Part shown: positions 25,201-32,596 of the stretch, one piece after another
How positions within the stretch are numbered: the stretch's first letter is position 1
How the letters are laid out: the number at the start of each line of letters is the position of its first letter
Assembly (NCBI RefSeq): GCF_932274485.2
Contig: NC_065883.2
Location: 61,051,210 to 61,115,209 of the forward strand
DNA from: Patella vulgata
Lineage: Eukaryota > Mollusca > Gastropoda > Patellidae
Direction of reading: 5' to 3'
DNA length: 64,000 nt
Notes under the pieces: generated by a model
What the model saw: the letters and a program-made list of their open reading frames with translations, nothing else
What the model was told of the DNA's origin: nothing
Database searches by the model: none
Translations under genes and position numbers: made by a program

Positions 25201-28200
25201 TACAAATGTGTGGCTTATTTATATTTCTTTATATACATTATAACATCTAAAGGCGTATATTAAAGAGAGAGACAGCCAATTTATAAGTTGACCTATATCC
25301 AGGAGCCAGGTTGTAAAATACACTCGGGGGACTGCTAAAGAAGTTAATACACCTGTATTCTTGCGTAGTTTGTGGCCCATTTTTGTCTTGGATTTACGTC
25401 ATTTTAGCTAAAAACGTCAGGGTATTCTCAAGTCAGTTTTACAACAATTGGATTGGAGGTGGGAGCTTCGTGTAAACTAGAGGTACACATTATTGTTGAG
25501 CGTTATGTTCATAAGCTATTATATCATATAACATCAAAAAAAGTATAGTCACATACGAGAACATTTGAAGCCATCACCGGTAAACATTGGAAGACAAACA
25601 CATTTAAAACCAGGTTTGTTGTTTTGACAGTTGGCGTTCTGGTCACATGGGTTGGCTAAACACTCGTCGATATCTGAAACATACAAAACGTTACTCAGTT
25701 ACTATTTAAGTAATAGCTTCCAGGAACTTGCTTCTTAACCTCAATTAAATATACTTTTAAGCAATAGCTTCCAGGAATTTGTTTTTATAGAAAATCAGAT
25801 TGAAAAGGTGTATTTACCATCACAGTTGTTCTTGCCATCTCCCGTAAAACCTTTTTTGCAATTACACACAGGAAGGGCAGAATCTGTCTTATTACAGTAT
25901 CCATCAATGTGGCAGTTAGCATCATTAGTACATGGAAACACAGCTACAATAGACAACATAAAACATGATTAAGGAGAACTCTTTTTACACTTAAAACTGC
26001 TGACGTCAACTTTCATATGGTATGTAGCTTAATGTGACAGATTAACCCTTCAAAGTAATCTTTGTGGTCGTTTGGACGCTTTACTTTGCTAATGCCCGGC
26101 CTTCGCGTTGGCTACGAATGCTACAAATTGACCCGAACAGTGGCGAATCGAAATTAATCGAAATTCGTAGCGATTCGGCCAAAAAATCAAAAAAGATCGT
26201 AGTGAATCTGGAGAGGCTACGAAGCATTTACGATAATTCGTAGGTAATTGGGTGAAAAATATGTCTGATGTCAAGGTATGGTTACGATGAAAGTATGAAA
26301 TGAAAGAATCACCTATAGATACGAATTGAAGTGATATGCCGAATCGCCTGAATTTATAATGACAATAATTCATCCTGGTTTGATTTTGAATCTGAGACTT
26401 TTGTGATTGCGATGTTTGTAAACCATGTTTGAAATTTGTAAGTTATGTACGTGTGATATTTTGTAAATCGCACTTGTAAATTATAAATCACGATTGAAAT
26501 TTGTAAATCACTCTTAGAATATGAGATGTGTAAATCACTCTTAGAATTTGAGATGTGTAAATCACTCTTAGATATTTGAGATGTGTAAATCACTCTAAGA
26601 AGTTTGCAATTTGTAAATTACACTTGTAATATGTAAATTACACTGGAAATTGTAAAAACGCTTATATCTAAAATAAAATAATATTATGACAAACTATTGG
26701 ACTTACTGTGTTTACAGCCGGATTGACCCTCTGCTTTTAATCCATCACCAATTGTTCCAGCTTCACACACACATCTAAAACTGGTATCATTTACCTCTTC
26801 GCATTTCGCTAATTCATGACAGAAAAAATACGCCTCGGAACAATTACCAGGGAGTAACGGTATCTCGACTGGAATAGACAATGTAAGTTACATCTTATAA
26901 ATTAAAGTACGGGTAGCAATTAGGCAAAACGTGAACAATCGTCACATAAATAATAAGTAAACAAGTGGGACATGAAGCAATTAAAACAAAGAAAAAATGG
27001 TAGCACAATTAATTTCAATGATAAATTTAATCATACATTGATTTAAAGATACATTCCCCCGTGTACAAACTGGGTGATTTAATGGTATATAAGGACTAAA
27101 TCATATTCAAACTAATTAATTTGTCATAATTTTGCTTTAAATCCTTCTCAAACATTGTAATTGCCAAGGAATGTCCTGCTATAAAAATTCGATCAAACCA
27201 AGTCATGTTTACGTCACGTGACTTACCTCTCTCAGAAGTCAGACATAGGACGTCTAACTCTTCATAAAGATTATCAACTTGTACATCAAGCGGTCAATAT
27301 TCGTGTGTGACCTTTCACATCACGCGTGCAGAAATTCCTAATCGTCAGGCTGTCGATTAGGGGAACCCTTACATTTTTGTCCTGTATACGCTCCATGAGT
27401 GTTTTTCGGGGAATTCAGTATTTTTCTAGTAAGATTGGATATCTCTACTTTCCATATATACCAAAATTGCCATACTTTTATTGGAAATAACCACCCGATA
27501 AATACTTTTCTGGGAACCCATCTTTAATTAATTTAAGACATTGCTGATGCCTGAATCGCTCTCAGTACTAGATGGCGACTCCTGTTTACCACCGTCACCG
27601 TTTTCTTTCTTGCAACAGGCAATTGATATCCCTTTATCAATTGCAGTCCACTACTTTCCGCTTGACGCTTACTAGTGAAACCCAATGTAAAGTCTAGTAA
27701 TAAGGAATAAAAAGCTTGCCAGATCGTTCAATTTCACATGTAGGGATACAGATTATGGCGTCTCTACAAGAAATTCTTAATTTATCCTAATGGTTGTAAA
27801 TGGGACGGTATATTAACAAAGGCTTCAATATCGTGTCTTTTCGAGACAAACATCCTAATTTAGTTATTATTTCTATGGTTAAGTATGCAATGCGATGTAG
27901 AAGAATTTTGCTCGCACAGTGACGTTTCCGCCTTCGATTTCCAACTGTCAAGGTTTCTTTTATGTGTGCGCAAGCATATAAACAGATAAGAATTGTGAGG
28001 AAACTGTAGAATGATATTGAAAAGTCTGAATCCTACTGGAATAATGGGTGTGGGGGTGCTGAATTTACAGGAACATGATAAACAAACAAGATTCCTGAGT
28101 GGGGTGGGAGGTCACAAAAATCCAATAAGGGCATTGCTACAATACCAGTATAATATTATTGTAGCGTTCCATAATTATAACAAAAAGAACTTAGTTCAGT

Positions 28201-29181
28201 TAATGTGAACTATAGTTTGTAGTAGATCTTATTTAAAGGGGCTAAACCTCTAACTCAATATTATCCATAATATTCGGAATTAAAAACACGAATTAGAATC
28301 CAATACTGGTCCATTTCAGTCAATATTGATGTGGTTATCTTACTGTGAAAATATGGGACCCTACTATTTAAGAGAATGGGGGGTTGGGATGGCCTAGTGG
28401 TCTAGAGTGTCACGCTTCGACCTCTAGCTGGCCGGTCACCTCTGGCTTGCGGCTGTGGTTTCGATCCCTGGTGTGAGCGTATGTGGCATGGAGATAGGGG
28501 GGCCTTCTCAACCTCGTGGGTTTACTCCGGGTACTCTGGTTTCCTCCCACACGAAAGACCCCTGCGCGTGCGCTAAGATCATGAAAATAAAAAAAGACAA
28601 CTTGTCTGCGATATCACCTTCGGTGGAAGCGGATGTTAAACACTAACAACAACAACAACTAAAAACGTGTACTCTATGGATATAATGGTTTCGAGCGCCG
28701 TTTGAAATGAACAAACAAAAACACAAACCACAATACAAAGCGGAAATAATCAAAAAATGGCCGAGTCACAAACGACCACATAATTTTTTTTTTTTTTTTT
28801 TTTTTGTTGTTTTTTTTTTTTTTAAAGAAAAAATGCATAGCATAGACTAAACTGGCACAAAAGATTGCATTTCAATTTGGACTATTCACTTATTTCGTTG
28901 ATCATTATTTATCAGAAATTATAATACTGATTTATTTCGAAGAGTATTCTCTCAGCGTTATCAAGCTAATACAATATAACAAAATGTGACGCAACTCTAT
29001 ATAGGCACAACAAAAACAAAACTGAAACCATAAATCAGTAGCTCTTCTCCATGGTTTATGTTTCTTGAAGGACAAAATAATGTGAACTTACCTGCAGAAG
29101 CGATTGGTGCAATAAAGATCAGCGCGGCAGCAATAAATATCATATTGTTTGATTTCTTGGCGTCGGAACGCCTTTTTTCTA
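1..29181 (-). CDS. Multi-exon gene: secreted EGF / seven-fold CNTNAP-type fibrinogen-like repeat protein (3' end off the window)
   Basis: I assembled 33 exons on the minus strand from GT-AG sites and unbroken reading phase, giving 5,032 coding bases from ATG 29143 to base 1. Order: signal peptide, five EGF-like modules, seven tandem fibrinogen-like modules of 182-212 aa (R1-R7), then one more EGF. Every EGF exon and every whole R module begins and ends in phase 1, as expected for a gene grown by module duplication. The fibrinogen-like signature (IDPDG near the N-end, C-x-C-G...CNCD in the middle, LP[IV]..V then G.L.C at the end) is what I know from contactin-associated proteins and neurexin IV. 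No laminin-G, discoidin or membrane segment is seen here; one could lie beyond base 1. Likely an extracellular matrix or cell-surface protein; the function is unknown. Exon coordinates are given under each module. Confidence 0.85.
250..620. other. GC-rich block inside an intron
   Basis: Within the intron between R7 and the left-edge EGF (657-127) about 370 bases are visibly richer in GC and CpG (GGCGCCC, CGACCGTACGGCGACC, CGCCACCCCGGCCGCC) than the AT-rich introns around them. An open frame of 126 codons runs on the plus strand (254-634), but its peptide looks like nothing I recognise. Probably an inserted repeat; no ends were found. Confidence 0.4.
658..3442 (-). CDS. Fibrinogen-like module R7 (CNTNAP type)
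   Basis: Four exons: 3442-3317, 2582-2416, 1719-1571 and 824-658, with internal phases 1, 0 and 2, totalling 203 codons. Landmarks: KDCEEAHKRG, VMIYPSASLDPF in place of IDPDG, VYCDM, NEQIQAIVDVSSNCYQ, KYNC, GRDCTCGSENLC, RNCNCG, ELPVRSL and IGQLYC. It ends in phase 1 and joins the EGF at 126. This is the last fibrinogen-like module visible; more may lie off the left edge. Confidence 0.82.
825..2415. other. Introns of module R7 without recognisable elements
   Basis: The two introns 825-1570 and 1720-2415 surround the exon at 1571-1719. They are AT-rich, with a short (TA) run near 1820-1840. I see no coding or mobile sequence in them. Confidence 0.4.
3812..5186 (-). CDS. Fibrinogen-like module R6 (CNTNAP type)
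   Basis: Three exons: 5186-5029, 4439-4302 and 4127-3812, all internal junctions in phase 0, totalling 204 codons. Landmarks: DCYDIMKSG, YVIDPDGPDGVDPF, VKCHF, APFCHQGILYEC, SSCPCDLLGTC, KCRCD, LLPITEV and VSSVQC. Of the seven it has the clearest fibrinogen-type start (CYDI...G.Y.IDPDG..PF.V.C). Its first acceptor, TTTATTTTAG, directly abuts the tail of a minus-oriented SINE (5191-5513). The intron 4301-4128 carries a (TC)n run. Confidence 0.84.
4228..4262. repeat. (TC)n microsatellite in an intron of R6
   Basis: Seventeen CT/TC units without interruption, between the exons 4302-4439 and 3812-4127. On the minus (gene) strand it reads GAGA. Confidence 0.95.
5191..5513 (-). mobile_element. tRNA-derived SINE (family A)
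   Basis: In minus orientation it begins with a tRNA-like head (GGAGCCGCGGTGGCTCAGTA and a B-box-like GTTCGATCCC further in) and has the family's body (GACGAAAACCCGGGGTCGAG region, then GTTAACCCGACTGGTGCAG). It ends in an ATTTC/ATTTT-rich tail at its low-coordinate side. That tail runs straight into the 3' splice site of the R6 first exon (5186). It is well diverged from the other copies, so an old insertion. Confidence 0.75.
5750..7207 (-). CDS. Fibrinogen-like module R5, lacking two cysteines
   Basis: Three exons: 7207-7065, 6728-6494 and 5917-5750, with internal phases 0 and 1, totalling 182 codons, the shortest module. Landmarks: NNCNDRR, YYLDTDNAY in place of IDPDG, VYCDM, NSYYCTQEIYITC, a Trp-containing DDWGGNIG, then KCQDNGADCNCN, KLPISRVKLGP and VGAVKCYG. 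The other six modules have C-x-C...C...C-x-C before the LP box (five cysteines); here only three remain. I saw no candidate small exon between 6494 and 5917 that would restore the pair. Confidence 0.78.
7900..8147. repeat. 61-bp minisatellite, four copies
   Basis: ACAAAGATATGGCTAAATGA starts at 7921, 7982, 8043 and 8104, an exact 61-base period. The copies are nearly identical, so the array is recent. It lies in the intron between R4 and R5. Confidence 0.95.
8263..8658 (+). mobile_element. TTAA-ended MITE (family M1)
   Basis: Starts TTAAAGATACATTATGGGAG and ends TTGCATAATGTATGTTTAA, so the two ends are inverted repeats and both finish in TTAA. About 390 bases with no coding capacity. The same ends and body recur at 13713, 18441, 19845, 22481, 32597, 34401, 44535, 48143 and 58182. 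Confidence 0.85.
8766..10927 (-). CDS. Fibrinogen-like module R4 (CNTNAP type)
   Basis: Four exons: 10927-10760, 10198-10104, 9862-9751 and 9026-8766, with internal phases 1, 0 and 1, totalling 212 codons, the longest module. Landmarks: TCYDLWAYM, YTIDPDSSGG, VTCNF, DKSKACQQYLGYAC, ALSGGYDSCSCG, NSCNCD, RLPICEVCLG and VGTLNCLG. It carries extra cysteines not in the others (SQC, TTC and the ICEVC pair), so it may have additional disulfides. The exon at 9862-9751 starts after CATCAAG, chosen because it continues the frame as ALVDKSKAC, aligned with GLVDNSEFC of R1. Confidence 0.8.
11554..16261 (-). CDS. Fibrinogen-like module R3 (CNTNAP type)
   Basis: Five exons: 16261-16157, 15137-15049, 13024-12877, 12440-12287 and 11687-11554, with internal phases 1, 0, 1 and 2, totalling 210 codons. 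Landmarks: NCEKY, LIDPDGPADP, AECQF, TRSTYCVQELSFNC, SGGAEGDVGCSC, KTCNCD, HLPVSSL and LGPLKCYG. It is the most finely split module. A unique intron separates the CNCD box from the LP box. The large introns hold a nested SINE pair (15190-15750) and a MITE (13713-14073). Confidence 0.82.
13090..13700. other. Intron sequence with a degenerate internal repeat
   Basis: Part of the large R3 intron (15048-13025). The phrase GTGTAAACCCCTTAAATGTG recurs in degraded form two or three times, as in a decayed tandem repeat of roughly 100 bases. Nothing else is recognised here. 14100-15040 likewise shows only a short G run at about 14742-14754. Confidence 0.4.
13713..14073 (-). mobile_element. TTAA-ended MITE (family M1), opposite orientation
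   Basis: Begins TTAAACATTTATTATGCAAG and ends CCCACAATGTATATTTAA, the reverse of the copy at 8263. A remnant of another copy's end (CATAATGCATCTTTAA) abuts it on the left at 13701-13716, sharing the TTAA. Confidence 0.82.
15190..15750 (+). mobile_element. SINE family A copy split by a second SINE
   Basis: Plus-oriented SINE body at 15190-15336 (ACATTGGCGTACACGTAAAA through CCCGTCTTCATTAGCCCAGT) resumes at 15713 (GGGCGTTAAACCCC, ATTTC tail) after an inserted minus-oriented copy at 15337-15711. The 5' part is missing. Confidence 0.78.
15337..15711 (-). mobile_element. Full-length SINE family A inserted into another SINE
   Basis: Read on the minus strand: tRNA-like head (GGGATCACGTGGCTAAGTGG, B-box GTGTTCGATCCC), family body, GACGTTAAACCCC and an ATTTC tail. 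It is flanked by CAAAACAGAACATGGG (15321-15336) and CAAAACAGATACATAGGG (15712-15729), a target-site duplication with small differences. Confidence 0.85.
16802..19098 (-). CDS. Fibrinogen-like module R2 (CNTNAP type)
   Basis: Three exons: 19098-18936, 18202-18076 and 17111-16802, with internal phases 2 and 0, totalling 200 codons. Landmarks: RDCDEI, DIDGPDGP, VHCDM, NGSAFCYQEVSYTC, FPGGEGVAGNCGCG, ITCNCD, DLPVRSI and IGPLMC. Compared with R1, the intron inside the C-x-C-G region is absent and the first intron lies about 15 residues later. The intron 18075-17112 is crowded with three SINE pieces. Confidence 0.82.
17190..17450 (+). mobile_element. SINE family B fragment
   Basis: Shares with 36155-36420 and 28379-28665 a tRNA-like head and the phrases TACGTGACAAGGAGTAGGGT, CCTGTCCATCCTCTGG and TTGTGTTGAGTAGGCGTTAA. 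It lies in the R2 intron. Confidence 0.6.
17538..17805 (+). mobile_element. SINE family A copy
   Basis: Head GGGGGTCTCGCGGTGTTCAG, B-box-like TCGTGTCAATCCCGG, then GTTGGCCGAGAAAGTTTCCC, the GCACGCAAAAGAACCTTTGA body and an ATTTCATTC tail. More diverged and shorter in the middle than the other copies. Confidence 0.7.
17860..18030 (-). mobile_element. SINE family B fragment, reverse orientation
   Basis: GTAGGGATCTTCAGCAGTCGG ... CACGAGGTTGGACAGGCGAC ... CTACTCCTTGTCACC is the reverse of the family-B body, ending in a C-rich run near 18010. Confidence 0.55.
18441..18794 (+). mobile_element. TTAA-ended MITE (family M1)
   Basis: Starts TTAAAGATACATTATGTGGG and ends TTGTATAATATATGTTTAA. Same orientation as the copies at 8263, 44535 and 58182. 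It lies in the intron between the first two exons of R2. Confidence 0.82.
19316..19490. repeat. 24-bp minisatellite in the intron between R1 and R2
   Basis: About seven copies of a unit like TTCTCCTGTTTCAAAAACAT, period 24. Because 24 is a multiple of three, both strands stay open for over 60 codons, but it lies between a clear donor (19510) and acceptor (19099). Confidence 0.9.
19511..22441 (-). CDS. Fibrinogen-like module R1 (CNTNAP type)
   Basis: Four exons: 22441-22335, 21702-21536, 20479-20371 and 19712-19511, with internal phases 0, 2 and 0, totalling 195 codons. Landmarks in order: NCHEIY start, FEIDPDG, VKC, a helix-like stretch with EQIKGLVDNSEFCYQ, the short WIECTGG, a Trp- and Gly-rich stretch (SWGGSGQDGN), then CACG...C...CNCD, RLPISSVKF and VKCA. 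Ten cysteines. This fully split form may be close to the ancestral exon layout, because R2, R5 and R6 have fewer introns. The intron between exons 1 and 2 carries a SINE (21885-22140); a TTAA-ended MITE (19845-20227) sits between exons 3 and 4. Confidence 0.82.
19845..20227 (-). mobile_element. TTAA-ended MITE (family M1)
   Basis: Starts TTAAAGGTGCATTATGTAAG and ends CTTACATAATGCATCTTTAA. It carries AATCAACTCTC and GATTGTCAAGTACCGCTG parts found in other copies. It lies in the R1 intron between exons 3 and 4. Confidence 0.8.
20560..21480. other. R1 intron 2-3 without recognised element
   Basis: About 900 bases between R1 exons 3 (20371-20479) and 2 (21536-21702). Ordinary AT-rich sequence; no repeat ends, coding similarity or tandem structure noticed. 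Confidence 0.35.
21885..22140 (+). mobile_element. SINE family A copy
   Basis: tRNA-like head GGAGTCGCGGTAGCTCAGTG with A-box-like GTAGCTCAGTGAG and B-box GTGTTCGATTCC, then GAGAAAGTTCATCAGGATTT, CAGTGGTGCAGGAC and GTGCACGCAAAAGAACCC. The 3' third is missing. Confidence 0.78.
22481..22875 (+). mobile_element. TTAA-ended MITE (family M1)
   Basis: Starts TTAAAGGGGCATTAGGTAAG and ends TTCTGCATAATGCATGTTTAA. It lies about 40 bases before the acceptor of R1 exon 1 (minus strand). Confidence 0.8.
22880..23690. other. Intron between EGF 5 and R1
   Basis: Two related GC-richer phrases (GGCCGAAGCCTAGGGGAGAT near 23031 and GAAGCTCGAAGTCTAGGGGC near 23480) suggest an old repeat, and GGATGTTAAA-like SINE-B tail sequence occurs in reverse near 23570. 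Nothing coding was seen. Confidence 0.35.
23695..23817 (-). CDS. Calcium-binding EGF-like module 5
   Basis: A phase 1-1 exon of 123 bases. It begins DIDECKTGDFVC, has six cysteines and the PNGYKGNGVTC ending typical of calcium-binding EGFs. The acceptor is AATGAAATAG and the donor GTAAGT. It is the last EGF before the fibrinogen-like array starts at 22441. Confidence 0.8.
24646..24753 (-). CDS. EGF-like module 4
   Basis: A phase 1-1 exon of 108 bases with six cysteines (TC, DC, DC, YCKC, AC) and NAGYTGD before the last cysteine. The 3' splice site (TTTTCCAG before 24753) and the first exon bases lie in the first unit of a tandem repeat that fills the upstream intron to about 25210, so similar CAG/GAACA sequences occur three more times upstream; only this one adjoins the exon body. 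Confidence 0.78.
24748..25210. repeat. About 118-bp tandem repeat, four units, carrying a copied splice acceptor
   Basis: TGTTCCTGGAAAAGAG, TGTTCCTAGAAAATGA, TGTTCCTGAAAAAGAG and TGTTCCTGAAAAAAGAG recur at about 24750, 24865, 24985 and 25098, each followed by CGCATATTACC and TTATATATAAGCTATT. The first unit includes the acceptor of the EGF 4 exon. Confidence 0.88.
25557..25673 (-). CDS. Calcium-binding EGF-like module 3
   Basis: A phase 1-1 exon of 117 bases bounded by TTTCAG and GTATGT. It begins DIDECLANPC, the calcium-binding EGF signature, and has six cysteines and a MFTGDGFKC ending. Such modules usually stiffen a rod-like extracellular chain by binding calcium at the linker. Confidence 0.82.
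25818..25943 (-). CDS. EGF-like module 2
   Basis: A phase 1-1 exon of 126 bases bounded by TTGTAG and GTAAAT. Six cysteines in EGF order (PC, NC, YC, VCNC, NNC) and the usual KKGFTGDG turn between the fifth and sixth cysteines. It has no calcium-binding start motif. It continues the EGF string between modules 1 and 3 without any gap in phase. Confidence 0.8.
26405..26665. repeat. Degenerate ~30-bp tandem repeat
   Basis: TGTAAATCACTCTTAGAATT and variants occur about eight times (GTGTAAATCACTCTTAGA is the clearest). It lies in the intron between EGF 1 and EGF 2, about 40 bases from the EGF 1 donor. Confidence 0.8.
26707..26868 (-). CDS. EGF-like module 1
   Basis: A phase 1-1 exon of 162 bases with clean sites (TATTCCAG before it, GTAAGT after it). 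The peptide has six cysteines in EGF spacing: NC..., FC HELAKC, RCVC and a final GC. The short motif CHELAKC recurs as CHELARC in the EGF that follows the fibrinogen-like array at the left edge, hinting that these two EGFs are more closely related to each other than to the four between. It lacks the D-x-D-E-C start of calcium-binding EGFs. It lies just after the signal peptide, so it begins the mature protein. Confidence 0.8.
27043..27527 (+). mobile_element. TTAA-ended element (family M2), long form
   Basis: Starts TTAAAGATACATTCCCCCGT and ends CTGGGAACCCATCTTTAA. The first ~130 bases match 39097-39233, which is a 137-base form with the same ends. No coding capacity recognised. Confidence 0.7.
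28379..28665 (+). mobile_element. SINE family B, nearly full length
   Basis: A tRNA-like head (GGGATGGCCTAGTGGTCTAG, B-box GGTTTCGATCCC), then CCTCGTGGGTTTACTCCGGG, CTCCCACACGAAAGACCCCT, GGAAGCGGATGTTAAACACT and an AAC/AACAAC tail. Confidence 0.75.
28780..28823. repeat. Poly(T) run
   Basis: About 40 T residues broken once by GTTG. It lies 270 bases below the signal-peptide exon. Confidence 0.9.
29092..29181 (-). CDS. Signal-peptide exon of the EGF/fibrinogen-like gene
   Basis: A polypyrimidine tract and CAG precede base 29181, and CTTCTGCAG/GTAAG ends the exon at 29092. From ATG 29143 it reads MIFIAAALIFIAPIASA, a textbook short signal peptide with a likely cut after the last Ala, ending in phase 1 and joining the EGF exon at 26868. 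The reading frame stays open upstream of this ATG to the acceptor (the residues just before it are KRRSDAKKSNN), so a longer N-terminus from an upstream exon cannot be excluded. The hydrophobic stretch directly after ATG favours 29143. Confidence 0.75.
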
Positions 29182-29366
29182 CTGAAAAAAATAAACAGGT
29201 TGTTTAGTTACAGGCGGATTATATAACATTTATGAGTGTTTGAAGTTTTGACAAGATAGTCTCGAATGTCAAGTACCACTGGTAAGATAATAAACAAAGT
29301 CTCGATTATCCAATTGTGATTAATAAACTTCATATCGTAATTCAGATCTATGGGCTAGTTTTGAAT

Positions 29367-29540
29367 GAGGTTTCCCCTTGTCAGTGGTGCAGGACAGATG
29401 TCAAGTTGTTCGGAGGGGACGACCAACCGAAGTCCCGTGTGCACATTGGAGTGCACGTAAAATATCCCTTGGCAGTTGGAATTCGATATAAGAGTAGGCC
29501 ATAGCGCCGCTGTCCGGACAAAATTTCCCTCGTAGCACAT
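29367..29540 (+). mobile_element. SINE family A fragment
   Basis: Begins in the body at GAGGTTTCCCCTTGTCAGTG and runs through GTCCCGTGTGCACATTGGAG and TTGGCAGTTGGAATTCGATA to CCCTCGTAGCACA. Both head and tail are missing. Confidence 0.75.
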
Positions 29541-31850
29541 TTTCTCTCCCTTTATGTAGTATGGGATAACGGTTAACCGTTAAGCATATGTTTGATCGCC
29601 TTTTAAATTTATAAATCAATAATTTTGGAACTACCATAAATCTCTATTTCATTATTTTTCGTAACCGATAAAAATCTAACGACATTAGACAGGCGTGGCT
29701 TTCTTTTGACAAATACGGTCTTTGTAGTAAATCACGAAAGGCAACTAATTAGACCACTCGGTCACTAAAATTTAAAGCCGTAATATACCCTTGTTGTTTA
29801 TTTTTTGCACTGCCTATGTATATGCCTTGTCCACGGGTTTGTCGTGTGGAATTATGCATGTGTGGTGCGGCCCTCCTGTACTTACTCTTTAAGTCATATG
29901 ATCTTTCCACATTTGGCATTGTAAAATCTTAATGGCCGTGTGAAATATGTACTGATTTCATAACACCTGGTGACACATTTCCATATGCAAATTTATCACA
30001 ATGAATAATTGACTTACTGTTATTTTGCTTGATTGTGTCCAATGAAATTTTGTTGGTTTTGCACATTAACATAGTCAACTATGCCCCTGTAATCACACGA
30101 AGCAAAAAATGCCCCCCCCCCCGAAGTTAGGCTAATAATAAATTACCGGAACGTTGGTTATCTTCATATCAATATCAAAAAGTGAATAGTACATTTTCTC
30201 ACCGATGCTTTGGTGTTTTTGTTTAGTAGAGATATCCACGAGATTTGGCATAAAAAAGATCACTAAAACAACAGCTAATTTGTTAGGTTAGTAATAATAT
30301 TAATATTATAATCCATATTTTTCTATGCCGAAATTGTCTCAAGTTTCAGTTAGACACTACAGTTGTGGAAGTATACTTCTTGTCGATACTACGCGCCACG
30401 AATGATAAATATAAATGTGCTATCGTTTGCTAATATATCGTTATAACCAACATATGCCATTCAATTACTTTGTTGAGATGGTTGTTTAATGGTTAGAGTA
30501 ATCACAGATCATTGATAAGATCAAGGCACAAGAAGCCAGCTTTTTTCATTTTTATTTCAAAATTCAAATGTAATAGTTGTTATCATGTATTAAGCAATAT
30601 CGAGCATACATAAACCCACATGAAGAATGGATTGTATTGTGAGGAAATCGAAGAAATAAAAAAAAGCAATGTGATATCAATGAAATCAAACTTTAAAAGG
30701 ACATAACTTGAATTGGAATTAATTGTGGACTAAAATGTTCTGAACCAAAATGTTTTTCATCAAAGTTATTTAGATTGTTATGCGACTTTATTATTGTCCA
30801 AGACTCACAGTAAAAAGCAAATGTAATCTTAAAATCGAATTCTGTTGCAAAATTTTAATGATACAACTGTATCGTTTTTAAATACAAATTAAGTTTTAAA
30901 AAGTAATGATGTGTTTCTCAATTACTGAATGCCGCTGTAAATAATGTATAAGCTATTGTAATATTATTGTTAAAAACGTCATTAATATAGAACTATAAAA
31001 GACAATGATATAACATCGATCCCTGCATAATTCCCGCGCTAATCTTGGGATGGTGTATGTAAGTGTAAGTGAAGTGAAAGTGTAAGCTTAACGTCCTACT
31101 GTTAATCTTGGGAAGGCGTCTGTAATGGTTGTGTGTATCATATATGTATATATAACTGGGTTTTCAGTTCGCCGTCCCAAGTTTTAAATCCGTATAACAA
31201 ATATACAAAGGCGGTGATTTGTGGTATTTACGATTGGAAAACTTGTTTTGAAGGATTGTCGTCTACGGCTAGCTGAACATTGACTAAATGTCACTAAATA
31301 GAATCAATAAAGAGTTATTACTCCGTTTTATTCCTTGAACGTTAACAAAAGTTATAATATTGCAAATGAACGACAGTTTGCTTTGACAAATGATTATTTA
31401 TATCCAAATAAAATGCAGATAAATAGTAACATAAGTTGCTTGCCTAGGTTCCTGTCACCTAAAATACTTGTCGGTTTTTAGGGTTCATTGTTCTGATTAT
31501 GATTATTTTCTGGAATATTTGGAGAAAGTTCGTAGACATAAAAGGTTTGTTCTTTTTCGTAATAATTATTTGATATTTCAAAACTTCGATTTGTTAATCG
31601 TATTGTTTTAATTTTAGTCATGAAAACATTTTGGAAATGAGATCATCTCTGTCTCAAATAATATAAAGAGGTATCTGATCAAAGTGGAATATAATAGATG
31701 GGAACAATGTATGGAAGTGGTTTATATTTCTGTTATAATAAAGATTGTTATAATTATATCAAATTTGTTTACTCCTTATATACTACAAAATGTGATTCTT
31801 ACAATATATTTATAAACATATCCTAAAATTGTTTTAATTTCCAAACCTAC

Positions 31851-31930
31851 CTGCCTACAGAACTATCGGCAACTTAGCTCACCCCAGTCTGATCAACTGA
31901 ACAGATTAAGGCAAAGATAAGCCTTCACTA
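31851..31930 (-). other. Possible non-coding leader exon of the EGF/fibrinogen-like gene (start not defined)
   Basis: The acceptor at 29182 shows that an upstream exon must exist. On the minus strand a strong donor, GGCAG/GTAGGTTTGG, ends at 31851 after moderately GC-rich, non-repeat sequence. If spliced to 29181, an in-frame TAG lies seven bases before the junction, which would make ATG 29143 the first usable start. The 5' end and promoter cannot be placed, so this is a guess from one splice site. Confidence 0.22.
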
Positions 31931-32596
31931 CAAGCTTATTAGTCACTTTGTATATTCAAAACTTAAACAAGTCGATAATATAGTCCACAGTCAATAAGAA
32001 TATACAAGCTGTTTTCGTCGACGTAGAAGGTACCGTATAGGAATGTTATAATAAATTGAGTATATGAAAGGAATATTAAGGCAGATTTCCGTTTTTGCAA
32101 CAGATGGTGCCATTACTCTGTTCTTTGATTGGTTACTTGAGATTTATCTTGGCCGAGACTCGCTCATAACCCTTAATCAATGGGGCCTATTTCATTATGT
32201 CATTAGACGCATAAATGAATATTTAAAATACATATAAACAATCCTCGATAATTATATGTATTCCTAAAGGAGAATTTGAATATAGTGAAACTTGAATTAT
32301 AATAGCAATAAACCAGAGCTGGATATCAGTGTTTAATTTTACATTTGCGTGGTACGTGTCCAGATTTTGCATTAGAATATTTTACTTATATTGCTATAAA
32401 TTTCTAATGAAATCTCTGACTCATGAATTTTAATATCACGGTTTCTATAAACGAATATTTATTTCTTATGAGCAGCATTTTATTTTTGATTAACATTTAT
32501 ATGTTAAATTTCCCTCAAAAGAATGTAATTTGATATACAAATAGATGCGGCAGCCAAGTAACGGCATATGAAGATTTCATTCCTACTGTCATGTAG

